Of a DNA stretch of 64,000 nucleotides, positions 44,480 to 64,000 are shown piece after piece. Every line of letters starts with the position of its first letter. The stretch's first letter is position 1. Location: contig JALGPY010000008.1 in the NCBI GenBank assembly GCA_023055425.1, forward strand, positions 19,317,359-19,381,358. The letters run 5' to 3'. This stretch comes from Linanthus parryae (Eukaryota > Streptophyta > Magnoliopsida > Ericales > Polemoniaceae). A program made the translations under genes and the position numbers. The notes under the pieces are model-generated. The model saw only the letters and a list, made by a program, of their open reading frames with translations, was not told where the DNA came from and did no database searches.

Positions 44480-46030
44480 GCAGCACTTGTGCGCCTTCTC
44501 ATTGGCATCTCAGATCGGGTCACCCTTCCAATGCTTGTGAAATTTCTATATAGCTAAGATTCATAAACTACCTTGCAAGTTGTCTTCTTCTTCTTCTCTT
44601 CTTTTTCTTGTAATGTGTTTAATTTGGTTTCTTGCTCCCTCGTCATCTTTTAGAGGCTATAAACTGTAATATCATTTTTATAGATGTGTCCTTAATAGTC
44701 TTGGGTTTATTCTCTAGAATGCAAATCAGGAGCATATGCTTCTTATGTTCATTTCACTAGACTTGTGTCAACTCAATTACAGTCAGTTGTCAAAATTTTA
44801 GAACAGACAATGTGGGTGAAATTGTAAGTCATTCTTTTGAGTCATATCTTCAAAGTTAATGTACTATTCACCAAACCACATGTCTTCACACTCCAGGTTT
44901 TAATAGAAGCGTAGAGAGTAAACGCAGGCATATGGTTAAAACAGCTTTAACCTTACTCATTCTTATTTATCATCTTTTTTTTTTTTGTCTTGTTTGGATA
45001 TCATGGTTAGGTTAATTTCCACAAAAAGTTAACAAATTTTAACTCAAAATTTGTATGACCCACATTCTACTCATTTTTCTACTCACATAAAAATCAAAAC
45101 CATCAAATTCAAACTTCCACCTGGTTTGGTTAACTAAACAAGCCCAACCATGTTATTCAAACAGGGCCAAATCTTATCAATAGATTACCAAATCCCAATT
45201 ACAAGGTTAATCAAATCACCTTATTTGATTCTTCTGTAACTGCGTCCATATTACTCTCTTCTTAAGCCTCCAAATTGGCTTTGTTTTCATGAATTAAATT
45301 CTATACACATTACAACTCTGAAACTAGAGCTGCCAAATGCATCTTCCTATGCTATTGTTCTACCCCAAAGGGCTATAGATGTTTTGACTTACAAACACAC
45401 GATATTTATGTTTCCGAAACATATTCAATTCTTTGAGCGCGTCTTTCATTATCCTGGGGTCAGTAAGTTGTCTTCACCCTCTACAACATGCATCAATCTC
45501 ACATAAAGACTTGTTTCATCCTATTTTTTTCTCAAATCCATTTTACAAGTCTCTACCCATGTGGTATCTTCTTCCTCTCCTGCTTCTCCTAATATTTTGC
45601 GCTTTTTCCGACTCATGCAGTTTCATTCATCCCTCTCAGTGTCATCACCGCTACAGCCATCACCTCATCTACCTTCTCTTCATGTCCCATCTTCTGCTCA
45701 GAGGATGGAAATCAGATCCAAATTTGGAACCCATAAATTTAACCCTAAAGGTAAATTCATATACAGTTAGTGCTGCACCAAACACCCAACCCCTTACTTT
45801 GCAAGAAGCTAACACTCCCCCTGTTAGGAAAGCTGTTATGTTAGAAGAATATGAAGCTTTCATGAAACATGAAACATAAAACATGGTCTCTAGTTCCATT
45901 ACCTCCTAATATGTCAGCTATTAGTTCCAAATGGGTGTATAAGATTAAGAAATATGCATATAGTAATATAGCTACATACGAGGAAAGGCTTGTAGCCAAG
46001 GGTGTTTAGAAGGAATATAGGGTGCTACTA
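44480..46030 (+). pseudogene. Highly decayed Copia pol remnant
   Basis: Plus-strand pieces in Copia order: pre-integrase WHLRSGHPSNA (about 44502), integrase FRTDN/VGEIVSHSFESYL and IHQTTCLHTPG (about 44800-44900), linker KCIFLCYCSTPKGYRCFDL (about 45335-45400), and RT start WSLVPLPPNMSA...KWVYKIKK...YEERLVAKG (about 45880-46005). Many stops and gaps. No LTRs found. Confidence 0.8.
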
Positions 46031-47624
46031 TAATACCTTTAGTCCAGCGGTGAAACAACGTACCCGTGAAAATTGTCTTGACTCTCGCACTACACTATTC
46101 AATGCAAAACTCGGCTAGCATCATGAAAATAATTCCTCCGCACCATAGCCTTTTATCATCATTAGTGTCGGTTTTTAACATGTTACCACCCACTGAAATA
46201 AATTTTCTCTTAAATAATTTTCAATAGATATGCCGAATATAGGTTTTTCAGGAATAAGCCGATGTACGTAGATGTAGTAGTAGTAGTGGTAGTAGTTAGT
46301 CTTAAAACACTCTTGTATAAATTACATGAAGGGCAAACGACCGCGAATTCATAACCTTCCAACTATACAAAACAAATCAAATAAGTAAAATCAATTATTC
46401 AAGATACTATTATTTTATTTATTTTTGAACAAACATAATGTAATTGAAGAAGTGTTCGAAAGTTGAAAGAGGCTTCTGAGAAGGACTGTGATAAAATAAT
46501 GTTTTAGTATCCTCCATTTTCCAATAAGTTGTACAACCAAATTTCCCATTAACCATTGCCCCAGCTAAAGAGAGACAAGTATGAAAATGATGTTTTAGTA
46601 TCCTCAGACATCCAATAAATTGTGCAAACCACTCACCATCATGTGATTACTCATTCTTTCATTCTATGTCATGTAAATTACATGAAGGGCAAGGGCAAAA
46701 ACTTCAACGGATCATCTTTCAAGTCAAACTCAAAGGAGCATGCATAACCTTCATCAATACAAACAAGTCGTAGAAGTAAAATCAGTTATCCAGGGTAGTT
46801 TTGAGGCTCCAAAGTTATCTCCTCCAACCAATCTTCTCTTTAAATTATGATTTGCAGATTTTCTTATATTAGCATGCTATGAAATGAACCAATAGTACCG
46901 AAGCTATTCTGCTACAGTGAAATTCAAATCTATCTAGATGTTAGTTGCGGCATATGGATGACTCGAACTTGGATCTCAACTCCATTGGGAATCCCAATGC
47001 AGACGGTTACGATTTGACAAAGGGACTTTGGCTTGCTTTTGTGGTGATAGTAGAAGACAGAAGTACGGTACACATTTATAGGCCATAAGCCACGCCCCAC
47101 TTAGTCTTGGATCTAATTAAAATACTGAGAAGAAACAATTCAGACAAAAGTTTATCCCTATGGGTCGGGTCTACCCACCCCTTACGGGTTTACGCGAACC
47201 CACGAGTTGAAAACCTAGCTAATTACAGTGCTGAAGAGAAACAATTCAAACAAAAGTTATATCCCATGGATAGCGAAAATCACAACCTTTTCAGATCCGC
47301 ACCAAAATCAACCTGTTAATACTTAATAGCAAACTAGTTACTAAGGTCATTTGTACCTCAGGCATCTTCAGTTCTAAGTGGATCTAAAGCTCCCTGCGCA
47401 TTCTAAGAGGGTGATGAAATTATCACCCAGAAATATGGTGGATTCAAGTAAAATTCAAACTATCAAAGCTTACACTCCTTATTGCATTACAGTAAATAGC
47501 CTTCGCTCAACAAGATAATACAAAACTACTACTACAATGTAAAACATACGGTACAAACAGATTAGACACTTCTTTACCAGACACAACTTGTCTATGCTTT
47601 TGCACTGCAAATCTGTTGCACCAA
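46031..47624. other. Intergenic with diverged repeats
   Basis: Contains two TTTAGTATCCTC-type units (about 46498 and 46590) and two AAATTACATGAAGGGC units (about 46320 and 46675). The part next to 47625 is the 3' flank of the UPF0235 gene. Confidence 0.45.
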
Positions 47625-56143
<8,519 letters not shown>

Positions 56144-56733
56144 CTTCTTCTTCTATCTCTGTGTGTGTATATGAATTATGAATTTACTAGAGAGTAGCAG
56201 CAGCGACGGAGCTCGAACTGCTCTGACGGAGGAGAGACCTACCACCGACGACGACGACGACGACTCTTCTCTTTCTCTTTCTCTCTCGCAGTCTCGCTTC
56301 CCTAGTTCGGGTTCGGGAAGGAAGTATGGATATTCTGTTTGGGCTAAAATCATCAAGCCCAATCACAGTAAAAAAAAAAAAATCGCTCTCTTTTGTTTGA
56401 GGGCCCAGAAGTATGGATATTCTGTCCGAGTTTTATCAAAAAAATAATTAAAACCGAGTTAGAATAATTATTGTTTGCTGGAAGAGTAAATTTGACATGG
56501 TGTTTTAATCAATACACCACAAAACACGTCAGGACATTTAGAAAATCCACTTTCTTTTGTTTGCCACTCATTCTCTTTCTTCAATTTGTGTTCTGTTGTA
56601 TGGTTAGAACAAGGCCACATCATTTGCTCTAGAGCAAACAAAAATTTCTTCTGGTTGGTCGAACATGTTATATTAATCTATAAATAAATTAGATAAGAGT
56701 GAAAAATAACAAAAATTCAAAACAATTAATAAT
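56144..56733. promoter_or_regulatory. Upstream region of the UPF0235 gene
   Basis: Contains a C/T-rich minus-strand leader next to the ATG at 56143 and repeated short units (AAGTATGGATATTCTGT at about 56322 and 56410). No TATA box placed with confidence. Confidence 0.4.
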
Positions 56734-56749
56734 AACTCAACCCTGTAAA

Positions 56750-56754
56750 TATTT

Positions 56755-56800
<46 letters not shown>
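56750..56800 (+). mobile_element. Poly(A)-only retroposon insertion
   Basis: TATTTC followed by about 45 A, flanked by a 16-bp direct duplication AACTCAACCCTGTAAA (56734-56749 and 56801-56816). This is the footprint of LINE-driven target-primed reverse transcription that copied little more than a poly(A) tail. Confidence 0.8.
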
Positions 56801-56805
<5 letters not shown>

Positions 56806-56816
56806 AACCCTGTAAA

Positions 56817-57609
56817 CGTTGGAGCTTTCCGATGAGGACTTGAAGAGTATAGACTATAACAAGGGAAGGGGTAGTGTTTACAGAGGAATTACTATGATGT
56901 GTTTGACAATTTTAACTCCCAATTTCAACTGGCAGGGGAGGGTTCAAATGTGGCATAGATGCTAAAATGTCATTATGACAAATTTATATATGCCATGAAC
57001 ATTTTCAGGCAGTTCCGCCACATGCGCTTGTCACGAGTCAGTGCCAGTCCTTCAGTCCACCAAATCCCAAAAACAGACCCAGTCGGCAGATAATTCAAGG
57101 ATCACGCGGACGGGTTCGGTACGATTTGGCAATCTTCCAGCCCACTTGACAGATCTATATACAACAGGGCAGCCAGATAATTGACCACCGGCCTGGCAAA
57201 GCCATAGTAACAACACAACAAGGTTCATAGATCAGAATTAATGCACATTAACATACACTAACAGGCACAAGACACTTAAGAAAATAGAAATTAAATAGCA
57301 CAAGCAAACACCACCGGATGACGAAACACAGAAAATAAAGGGTTGCTTTATAATCTTAACATTAAGGACATTTCAGCCCAGGAGGACAATTCCAAGGTCC
57401 TGCAATAAAAAAGACAAATCCTCCAGCATCTTTAAATAGCAAGGGGATACAAACACAACAAACTCCCCCCAAAAGCCCCTAACACACTCTGATTTACCAA
57501 ACTAAATTAGTCCCCTCGGCAGCAAAAGCGATAAACCCTTCAACATAACTGGGACGTTGTATAGTACAAACTTTTATATGCGATATATTTCCCCTCCAGC
57601 TTCAGATTA
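56817..57609. other. Intergenic / 3' flank of the DDA1-like gene
   Basis: No coding signal. Probably includes the 3' UTR of the gene ending at 57610. Confidence 0.5.
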
Positions 57610-60600
57610 TTACTGGCCGTTCGCATCCCGTAGCCTCTCAACCAATTCACCCTGTTCATATCATTCCATATTATCAGTGGACACAGGCAGGGAAGAAAGG
57701 AAAAGTAGAAAAAATTCTGTGAACAACTGAACCAATTCATGTAAGTTTGCAAGGGCGCTCAAGGGAAAGGAGGGGTAACACAGCAGGAAGCAAAAAGGAA
57801 ATAAAGATCATCGTTAAAACTTCCTTTTTTTTCAGCAAGGCTCGGAATATATAAATGAGAGTCATAAATAGAGGGTATCCCAAAAACCGAGCACAAAAAT
57901 TAACAGTTCTTCCATAACAAAAGATGAATTGTTAGTGGTAAAATAATCACTTTCTTTCTAAATATCAGCATGGATCGTCATAACTGGGATAATTTCTTCT
58001 AATCGATCATAAAGATAAAGTGGATGTAGTTAGTGGTGCTTGCCTTTTTTCCTCGCAAGGAGAGACCTTTCTCTTTCAAGAGGGCACGGAGTCTCTCTAC
58101 AGTCAAGCTCTGGAGGTTCCTCTCGGGTGCGCGTGGTTCAGATCCTCCTAAAAAAGTCATCATACTTTAGAATGAAGCTCATGAACCATCATATATGCAA
58201 AACAAAACAATGATATTGAGTTTAGAACTGACTGACAGATAATATAGAACAGAACTATTGATGAATAGTTAATAGATGGGCAAGAAAGTTTCTTTAAAAT
58301 GTTGCTAGCTATCTCTGTTAATTATCATATCCTAAATTGAGAAAAACTAAATATCTTTGTGATGGGCCCACTGACCGCAACTACCATAGCATACTACCAA
58401 GTTAGCAACAACTCCATACCATAGCATCCAATGGTTAGCCAAAGAGACGCCAAGAAGAAAGTGAAATAGAATGGGGCAAAGAAACCAACCCAAGAGGACT
58501 CGTATGATAAACTTGAACAAATTATGCAACACAAATATTTATCTCTAAATAAGAGGACCAACTTAATTTCAGTCAGGTAACTTGAACTGAAATGGACTTG
58601 CACAATCTTTATAGCCATCTTTCAGAAGCTAGAATTCCAACAATGACTCATTAGTATACTCCCCATGGTATAAAAACAGGAATAGAATAACTGGTAATCT
58701 ATGTGCATAAAAAAATTGACAATAAAAAGTCAAAAGTTCTAAGTCCACAAATGTTTCTAGACCATGACCTGAGGTTGTGTTTGGAAATCAGGATTTGGAT
58801 TTGGATTTAAAATCAAAAATTTCGAATCCTAAAATTTCAAATACGGAGAGATTTAAATTCCTCCGTTTGGATGCTGTTAATGGTCGAAAATTAGAAGTTT
58901 GGAATTTGAATCAAATTTTTGTTGTCGCATATCCTATGTAAAGACATAAAAGAAAATCTCTTGTTGGCCCAGTGGTACACAGCAAACGCGTGAGCATTGG
59001 TGCGTGCGAGATGCGAGAGCCAGAGGTAAGTGGTTCGAATCCGTCAATCAGCAAATTTTTTGATAAAATTCCATGAAACCACCACATGGAGAATCAATTT
59101 CTTCCAGTGAAGCCGCATGATGATTACTTGGTTCTGTCACTTACTGCGGCCTCTCCGAATGGAGTTTGAAATCACATGGTTTCAGTTGAAATTTCAAATT
59201 ACCCACAATTTGAGGGGTTGGATTTGTTCCAAAATCAAATACATACCCCTACAATGTACCCAAAAATGGGATTTCATCTCACATCACTCCAAATCCAAAT
59301 CCACCCCCAAATCCAATGTAATCCAAACAGACCGTGAGGGAATACCATTTTTTCAACAAAAAGAGTAAAGAGCAACAATGGTACATAGCCAAATGTAAAA
59401 TTCGCTGAGAGGCACCGCGTTTTAACTAGACATGTTTTCCAATGAAAAAACAATAGCGCACAGCCTATTGAGGTTCCGTGAGATCATTTTCCTAAAAGAT
59501 ATACACATTACGACACAGCTTACTCGAGTTCCGTAGTGCAACATCCTTGTTAACTGATGACTTGGCATCATGGTTGGTTCTAAAAAAAATAATTAATTCA
59601 TATTATTACACTCCGAGATTTCTACTAGTTTTAACACATTAAATTCTGCAAAGAATAATTAAAACTTGTAGCGCTCTGTTTCTAGTAAAACTATACTTCA
59701 ATTGCTCTCTGTGCAGCAAGTCTGGAAAATAATTTATGCAACCAACTACTCTGAGAAGGTTTGGAAATTAATGTACCTCTATGGGAATCCATACGGCAAA
59801 GCTAGTCTTCTTAGCAAAAATTGGTAGAAATAATTGTCTTTCTGGATTAGAGACTGTCATATAAATTCGAACTTCATACTTCCATCCAATTCAAAACTAT
59901 AGAAGATTACATATTGGATTTTCCTTAATGTAGACTCATTGGAGCAAGCCTTGTAACAAGTTGCCACGTAGCCAGATACACCATTACAGCATATGCAGGT
60001 AACAGTTGCTTCAATCTATTGCAGTTTGCTAGGGCGTCGAAGAAAGTTGTGGAATAACAGCTCTTAACTGTTGCTTTAATCTATATAACTGTTATATCAA
60101 GGCAGCCTTACATCAAACACCTTAATTTCCAGCAGACACAAAGTGATCTACCGGTTAGAGACGGAGCAGTAAGCTTGTGCATGCATCAGGTGATCATGAT
60201 CACAAAAAAGAAAACTGATCCTAAATAAGCAATTACAATCAGGTACCTACTCCTAAGATGTTCCTTTACATCATAGAAGGTGCTGTAGTTTTTCTTTTTT
60301 CCGAAAACCACATATCAGTGAGGCAGTAAAACTTTATAGAAGACTGACCTAGTTGAGAGCCTTGACCATTGGTCACCGCCCTTTTAACCGAAGCCCTACT
60401 ATCCAAAGCTTTTGCAGCAGGCCTGCGAGGTACAAAATGTGATGGATTAAATTGATGAAATATGCCTGCTTGCAATTAGCATTAGCTTAACAATGAAAAA
60501 CAAAAGGAACGAAAAGCAGAGCAATATGGTTGCAAATAAATGTCTAAACGTATCAAATGTTTGCCAATACGAATGGTGCTAAAACCTCTTTCTAGAAGCC

Positions 60601-63600
60601 TCGCTTGGAGTTGCACCCTTTGCATCCTTGGAACTTGAATCACCCTTTTGTTTCTTGAGCATGAGAGACCTAATCAGTATGTTAGTTTGGTTTGTCTTTA
60701 TCAGCTGAGAATCTGGATAAAGAACAGGAAACCCTATATCAATTATCATGCCTTGAACCACACTCTGCTGAAGAAATATCTTAAACCAGATTTCATAACA
60801 TTGAACAGTAGCACAGTCCACGCACAAAAACAAGTGAATATGGTAAGTAGCTTACATAAAACATATCATATCCTCGGTTTTCTAGCAAACACTTGGCTGC
60901 TAGAAGATCATCACTCCACTTCTAATTATTTCAATTTGCCAACAAATATAACACACACACTGACCTGGTTCACTTTAGGAAGAAACAATGTATATTTCTT
61001 TCTTTTTTTGGTACATAACCAATATTCATGTCTATAATCCCGTGAGTAGATATATAGGATCATATTCCTATAATGCATGGATGTAAATATTATAATGACT
61101 GTAAATAGCTGTACTCCTATGAAGCATCAGAACTCCACATAGCCACATAGGCCTACATCCCCGTCCAAAACGCCAGCTTGGCGTCCAACGATGAAGATGT
61201 TGCTTGAGGATGGTCTCTATATAGTTATTTCTATAACTCTATGAACTTGTTGATGCTTCAACAACGAACCTGTTTTGTAGGACTCTAAGTATCTCGTTTA
61301 TATTTTAATGGTGATGGTAGTGACTTGTGAGCTTGTCAGTTATTTATATAAACTTGCGTATCTGAAGTTGTTTTGTTGCTCACCAAGTTGGGTCTACTTA
61401 TAAGTATACATTTATGTGTCATATACATTATTAAAAAATGTGAATAAATTAGAATATATATATATATACATATATAAATCGCCGTTCCCCCGGCGTATCG
61501 TCTCCCTAATTTTTGAAAATTGGGGTTCTGACATCCCCGTTTCGGTGCTACGTAGCTGTCCTCTGTGATGTCTCCTTCCTAACCATGTTAGCACATTTCG
61601 GATATTAGCATGCACTTCATACTGCTGTTCAACGCGTTCAACCCGAGATCAAATCATTCTCATTCCCGTTGCAAAATTCCCAACACAAAAGTAGCAAATT
61701 CTGAAATCTTAACTTTATGAACTACAATATCATGCTAATGAACAAGTAACTAAATTATTCAGGAAAAGTGTATCAGATAAGTTGAAATATGTGCAATAAT
61801 TTAACTCCATGTTCCAGGTATTAGCAACAAAACTTGCATTTCAGTGTATAAATATATTCAAACATAAAACATACCTGGGGGAGAAGTATCACGATCACAT
61901 ATATAAACCCGCATCCCTCCCTGCAAAAATAACCATAATCCATAACTAAAACCGCATTTAAAGATAAAGTAAAGCCTGCCTATTGACATGGGTAGAGAAA
62001 GCTGGAAAGCTGAATATCCTAAAACGCAGGAGGAGATGAAAAATACTATATGCTCCAGATACCACTAACAATTGCTTTATTTTAGATGAATAAATATGCA
62101 GATAAGAGAAGCACCCTCTATATTCTAAAGTTTTATCTCAACAATTATAGCTAAGAAAAAGTAAACCTAATCTATCGCTGAAGAAAATGGAATTGCTTGT
62201 GTACCACCCCTTTGAAGCAGTCGCAGGGAAGTGCTCTATGAATCGAAAAAATGATCTTATTGATAAATCGATATCTTACTCAATAACTTTGAAAGAACAA
62301 GCGAACAATAGCCTCACAAAAGATCAATTGATCATATAAATCACAAAGATTGATAGCTCACAAGGAGTACTTCCTGTCGATTTCTCAATTTGGTGAGCCG
62401 GCCGGCAGAAGCCAATTTAGAGTATTTTTTACAGTGATTTGAATTAAGAATCAACGATGGAAGTTATATTTTTTTAGTGATTTTTTCTATGTTAAACTCC
62501 AGTCCGCACTCTAAGAGAGAGCTGTATGTATCTGGCTATGAGATTCTGTAGGCTGCTGATAGCCGTTAGGGAAACTAAGCTACAACTTTCTTATGGAAAG
62601 TAAATGAAGAGCGGTTACCCACCGCTCAACGGCGACTCACGGCATACCCTTCAATAACATGGCAGGCACTATTTCCTTAAAGCTGAGCACATAATCTTCT
62701 GACCCAGATAAAGGGCAAATAACCCATTCAAATAAAAATTTATGGCCCCAAACAAGGCCAGTAACTTTGAGACTGACTTCAAAACAGAAATTTGATGTTA
62801 TAGTAAGGATTACAAAAGGTTATATAGATTACCAAACCATCGTAAACAAAACACAGGAGGTTTTGATCAACATCAGAACCACGATGCTACATGAGCATGA
62901 CCACCACAAAGTGGAAGTCATTCAAGCAACATGAAGACAGATTATGTAAAGATTCATACCAGAAGTCACTACTTCCATAAGCTCAAGAGAAAGTAGAAGA
63001 GAACATGCATCTTTAAGTGCAAGGTCATGGATTTAATGTTGGTTGAAAACCATGTACTTTTACGCTACAAAAGCCACCACAGAGTATGGCAGATAGTCTA
63101 GAAAATAAAACATATGAAAGGAAAATTAGCCAATTGTTCATCTCCGTGATTGACTACAGGGAGACAACTATAGCATTAAAACATTGCCAAATCCCTAGGA
63201 ATAACTAGTACTTACGATATTTCCTCAAAAAAAAAAAAACAAAAAACAAAAAAAAAAAAAAAACAAAAAAACAAAACAAAACAAAACAAAATAGGACTTA
63301 CGATACACTTTTCCTACAGATAATGGTGAATTTCCTCAGAAATTAATTTAATATTTTTCAAGTTTCAACATTCATACAAATAGCCTTAGAAAGAGAATCA
63401 AGACATATGGGCAAACTCATAAGACTAACAGGACTTGGCAAAATATGCAGCATTGCTTTGAATAGTATAGTTCCCACTCCTGAACAAACAGTTCGTGCAC
63501 TTAACCATACTAACATAGGAATAATGTACTTCAAAACTCTAAGATTCTTTTGTTTAGCTTGATTTATGCAATGTCTAATTCCACCGAATTTCTAGGGTAT

Positions 63601-63755
63601 GGTACACATGTTCCCATGAAAACTGAAAAGACATTGATCAAACTCCTCATTTCATTGTAGAATCAACTTCTTAGTGACAAATGTATCAAGGAATCTCACC
63701 TCAAAAGATGAAACACCATCTATGCCTCGAATTAAGAGATGAGACCAATCACTAC
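57610..63755 (-). CDS. DDA1-like protein with C-terminal SAP motif (5' end outside or unresolved)
   Basis: Exons (minus strand): 63755-63700 (tentative), 61920-61875, 60712-60586, 60422-60349, 58147-58044, 57651-57610. Phases agree throughout. The segment [15 protein letters not shown] plus [20 protein letters not shown] matches DDA1, the DET1- and DDB1-associated subunit that helps CUL4-DDB1 E3 ligases choose targets in the nucleus. A Lys/Ser-rich linker ([32 protein letters not shown]) follows, then a SAP motif ([21 protein letters not shown] + GELVERL), a DNA/RNA-binding helix pair, and the stop. The intron inside the SAP motif starts with GC (AAG|GCAAGC at 58043), not GT. The first exon with the ATG was not found; it may lie beyond 64000. 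Confidence 0.85.
58775..59334. mobile_element. hAT-like MITE in an intron
   Basis: The left end TTGTGTTTGGA..GGATTTGGATTT and the right end AAATCCAAATCC...AATCCAAACAGACC are inversely related. Flanks ACCTGAGG and CCGTGAGG may be a mutated 8-bp duplication. It lies between the DDA1 linker exon and the SAP exon. A tRNA-like segment is nested inside (about 58960-59046). Confidence 0.6.
58960..59046 (+). repeat. tRNA-like segment, possible SINE head
   Basis: GGCCCAGTGGTA resembles a pol III A box and GGTTCGAATCC a B box, but the spacing (about 65 bp) is longer than in tRNA and no stem pairs well. No target duplication or A tail recognised. Confidence 0.35.
63220..63295 (+). mobile_element. A-rich retroposon footprint
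   Basis: TTTCCTC followed by about 65 bases of A with scattered C and ATAGG, flanked by the direct repeat ACTTACGATA (63210-63219 and 63296-63305). A second case of a nearly tail-only insertion, with a degraded tail. Confidence 0.6.
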
Positions 63756-64000
63756 CTAATCATCCCCAGCTTTTTACATTGCATCGAAAATATACTACCC
63801 TTCAATGAGAGTGTGCTGACACCTTGAGACAACATCATCAAATACACAAACAAACCCCCTTTATTAGCCTAATCACCAAAATATGCACAAATTTCATAAT
63901 CCCCATTGCCTATTAGGCAACCCGCAGAACCCCAATTCTCCCTGTTCACCATCCAGCAACATAAAACAATGATGACCCAGGCTCCTTCAACTCAACAGTA
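63756..64000 (-). other. Upstream sequence of the DDA1-like gene, start codon not resolved
   Basis: The tentative exon at 63700-63755 needs one more base of a codon from upstream. No convincing donor with an open frame is visible in these 245 bases. Confidence 0.4.

Noticed and set aside
45433..45879. Host gene of 148 codons
   Set aside because: It is a frame through a decayed Copia pol remnant; its flanks read as Copia linker and RT in other frames.
58960..59046. tRNA gene
   Set aside because: Box spacing is too long and no cloverleaf is possible; kept only as a tRNA-like segment inside a MITE.

Overview
The window is nuclear DNA from a flowering plant, most likely a eudicot. Low-GC sequence, spliced genes with small exons, initiator-Met-tRNA primer sites, Copia, LINE, Mutator-like, Stowaway-like and Tourist-like elements all point that way. 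I cannot name the species. About half of the window is transposable elements; host genes are sparse and concentrated on the right.

Left part (1-12.7 kb): a decayed minus-strand Copia element cut by the window edge (1-3518); a complete but internally deleted Copia element with 118-bp LTRs (3928-8053, target duplication TTGTG); and a complete LTR element with no recognisable gag or pol (8786-12675, target duplication TGAGT). The interior of the last one carries an unusual array of about 20 short hairpins: a CTGAA-type pentaloop closed by stems that differ in sequence but keep their pairing. It is the best candidate here for something undescribed.

Middle (12.7-30 kb): a 95-bp tRNA-derived SINE with a 16-bp target duplication; a probable solo LTR; a fragment of a SEC23 (COPII coat) gene of four splice-consistent exons lying between two LINE-derived direct repeats; LINE 3' fragments; a full-length minus-strand LINE (20376-27295) with a 13-bp target duplication and an ATGA overlap of its two ORFs; and a kelch-like gene (about 28306-29622, minus) with TTAGGG repeats just upstream.

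30-47 kb: two adjacent Mutator-like non-autonomous elements (30096-36369 and 36416-37874), each with a perfect 9-bp target duplication and a TATA box at the same distance from the left end. The first contains a very young Copia element (30737-35232) with near-identical LTRs but no reverse transcriptase. Then follow LTR-derived direct repeats, a Tourist-like MITE, two further MITEs, and decayed LINE and Copia relics.

Right part (47-64 kb): two host genes in tandem on the minus strand. The first (47625-56143) has seven exons totalling 699 coding bases, every junction in phase, and encodes a 232-residue protein joining a STEEP1-like zinc domain to a UPF0235/DUF167 domain. The second (57610 to beyond 63755) encodes a DDA1-like segment (CUL4 E3 ligase partner) joined to a C-terminal SAP motif, with a GC-AG intron inside the SAP motif. 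Their introns hold MITEs, a possible organellar DNA insert and two target-duplication-flanked poly(A) inserts. I see no CRISPR array, operon or functional RNA gene.
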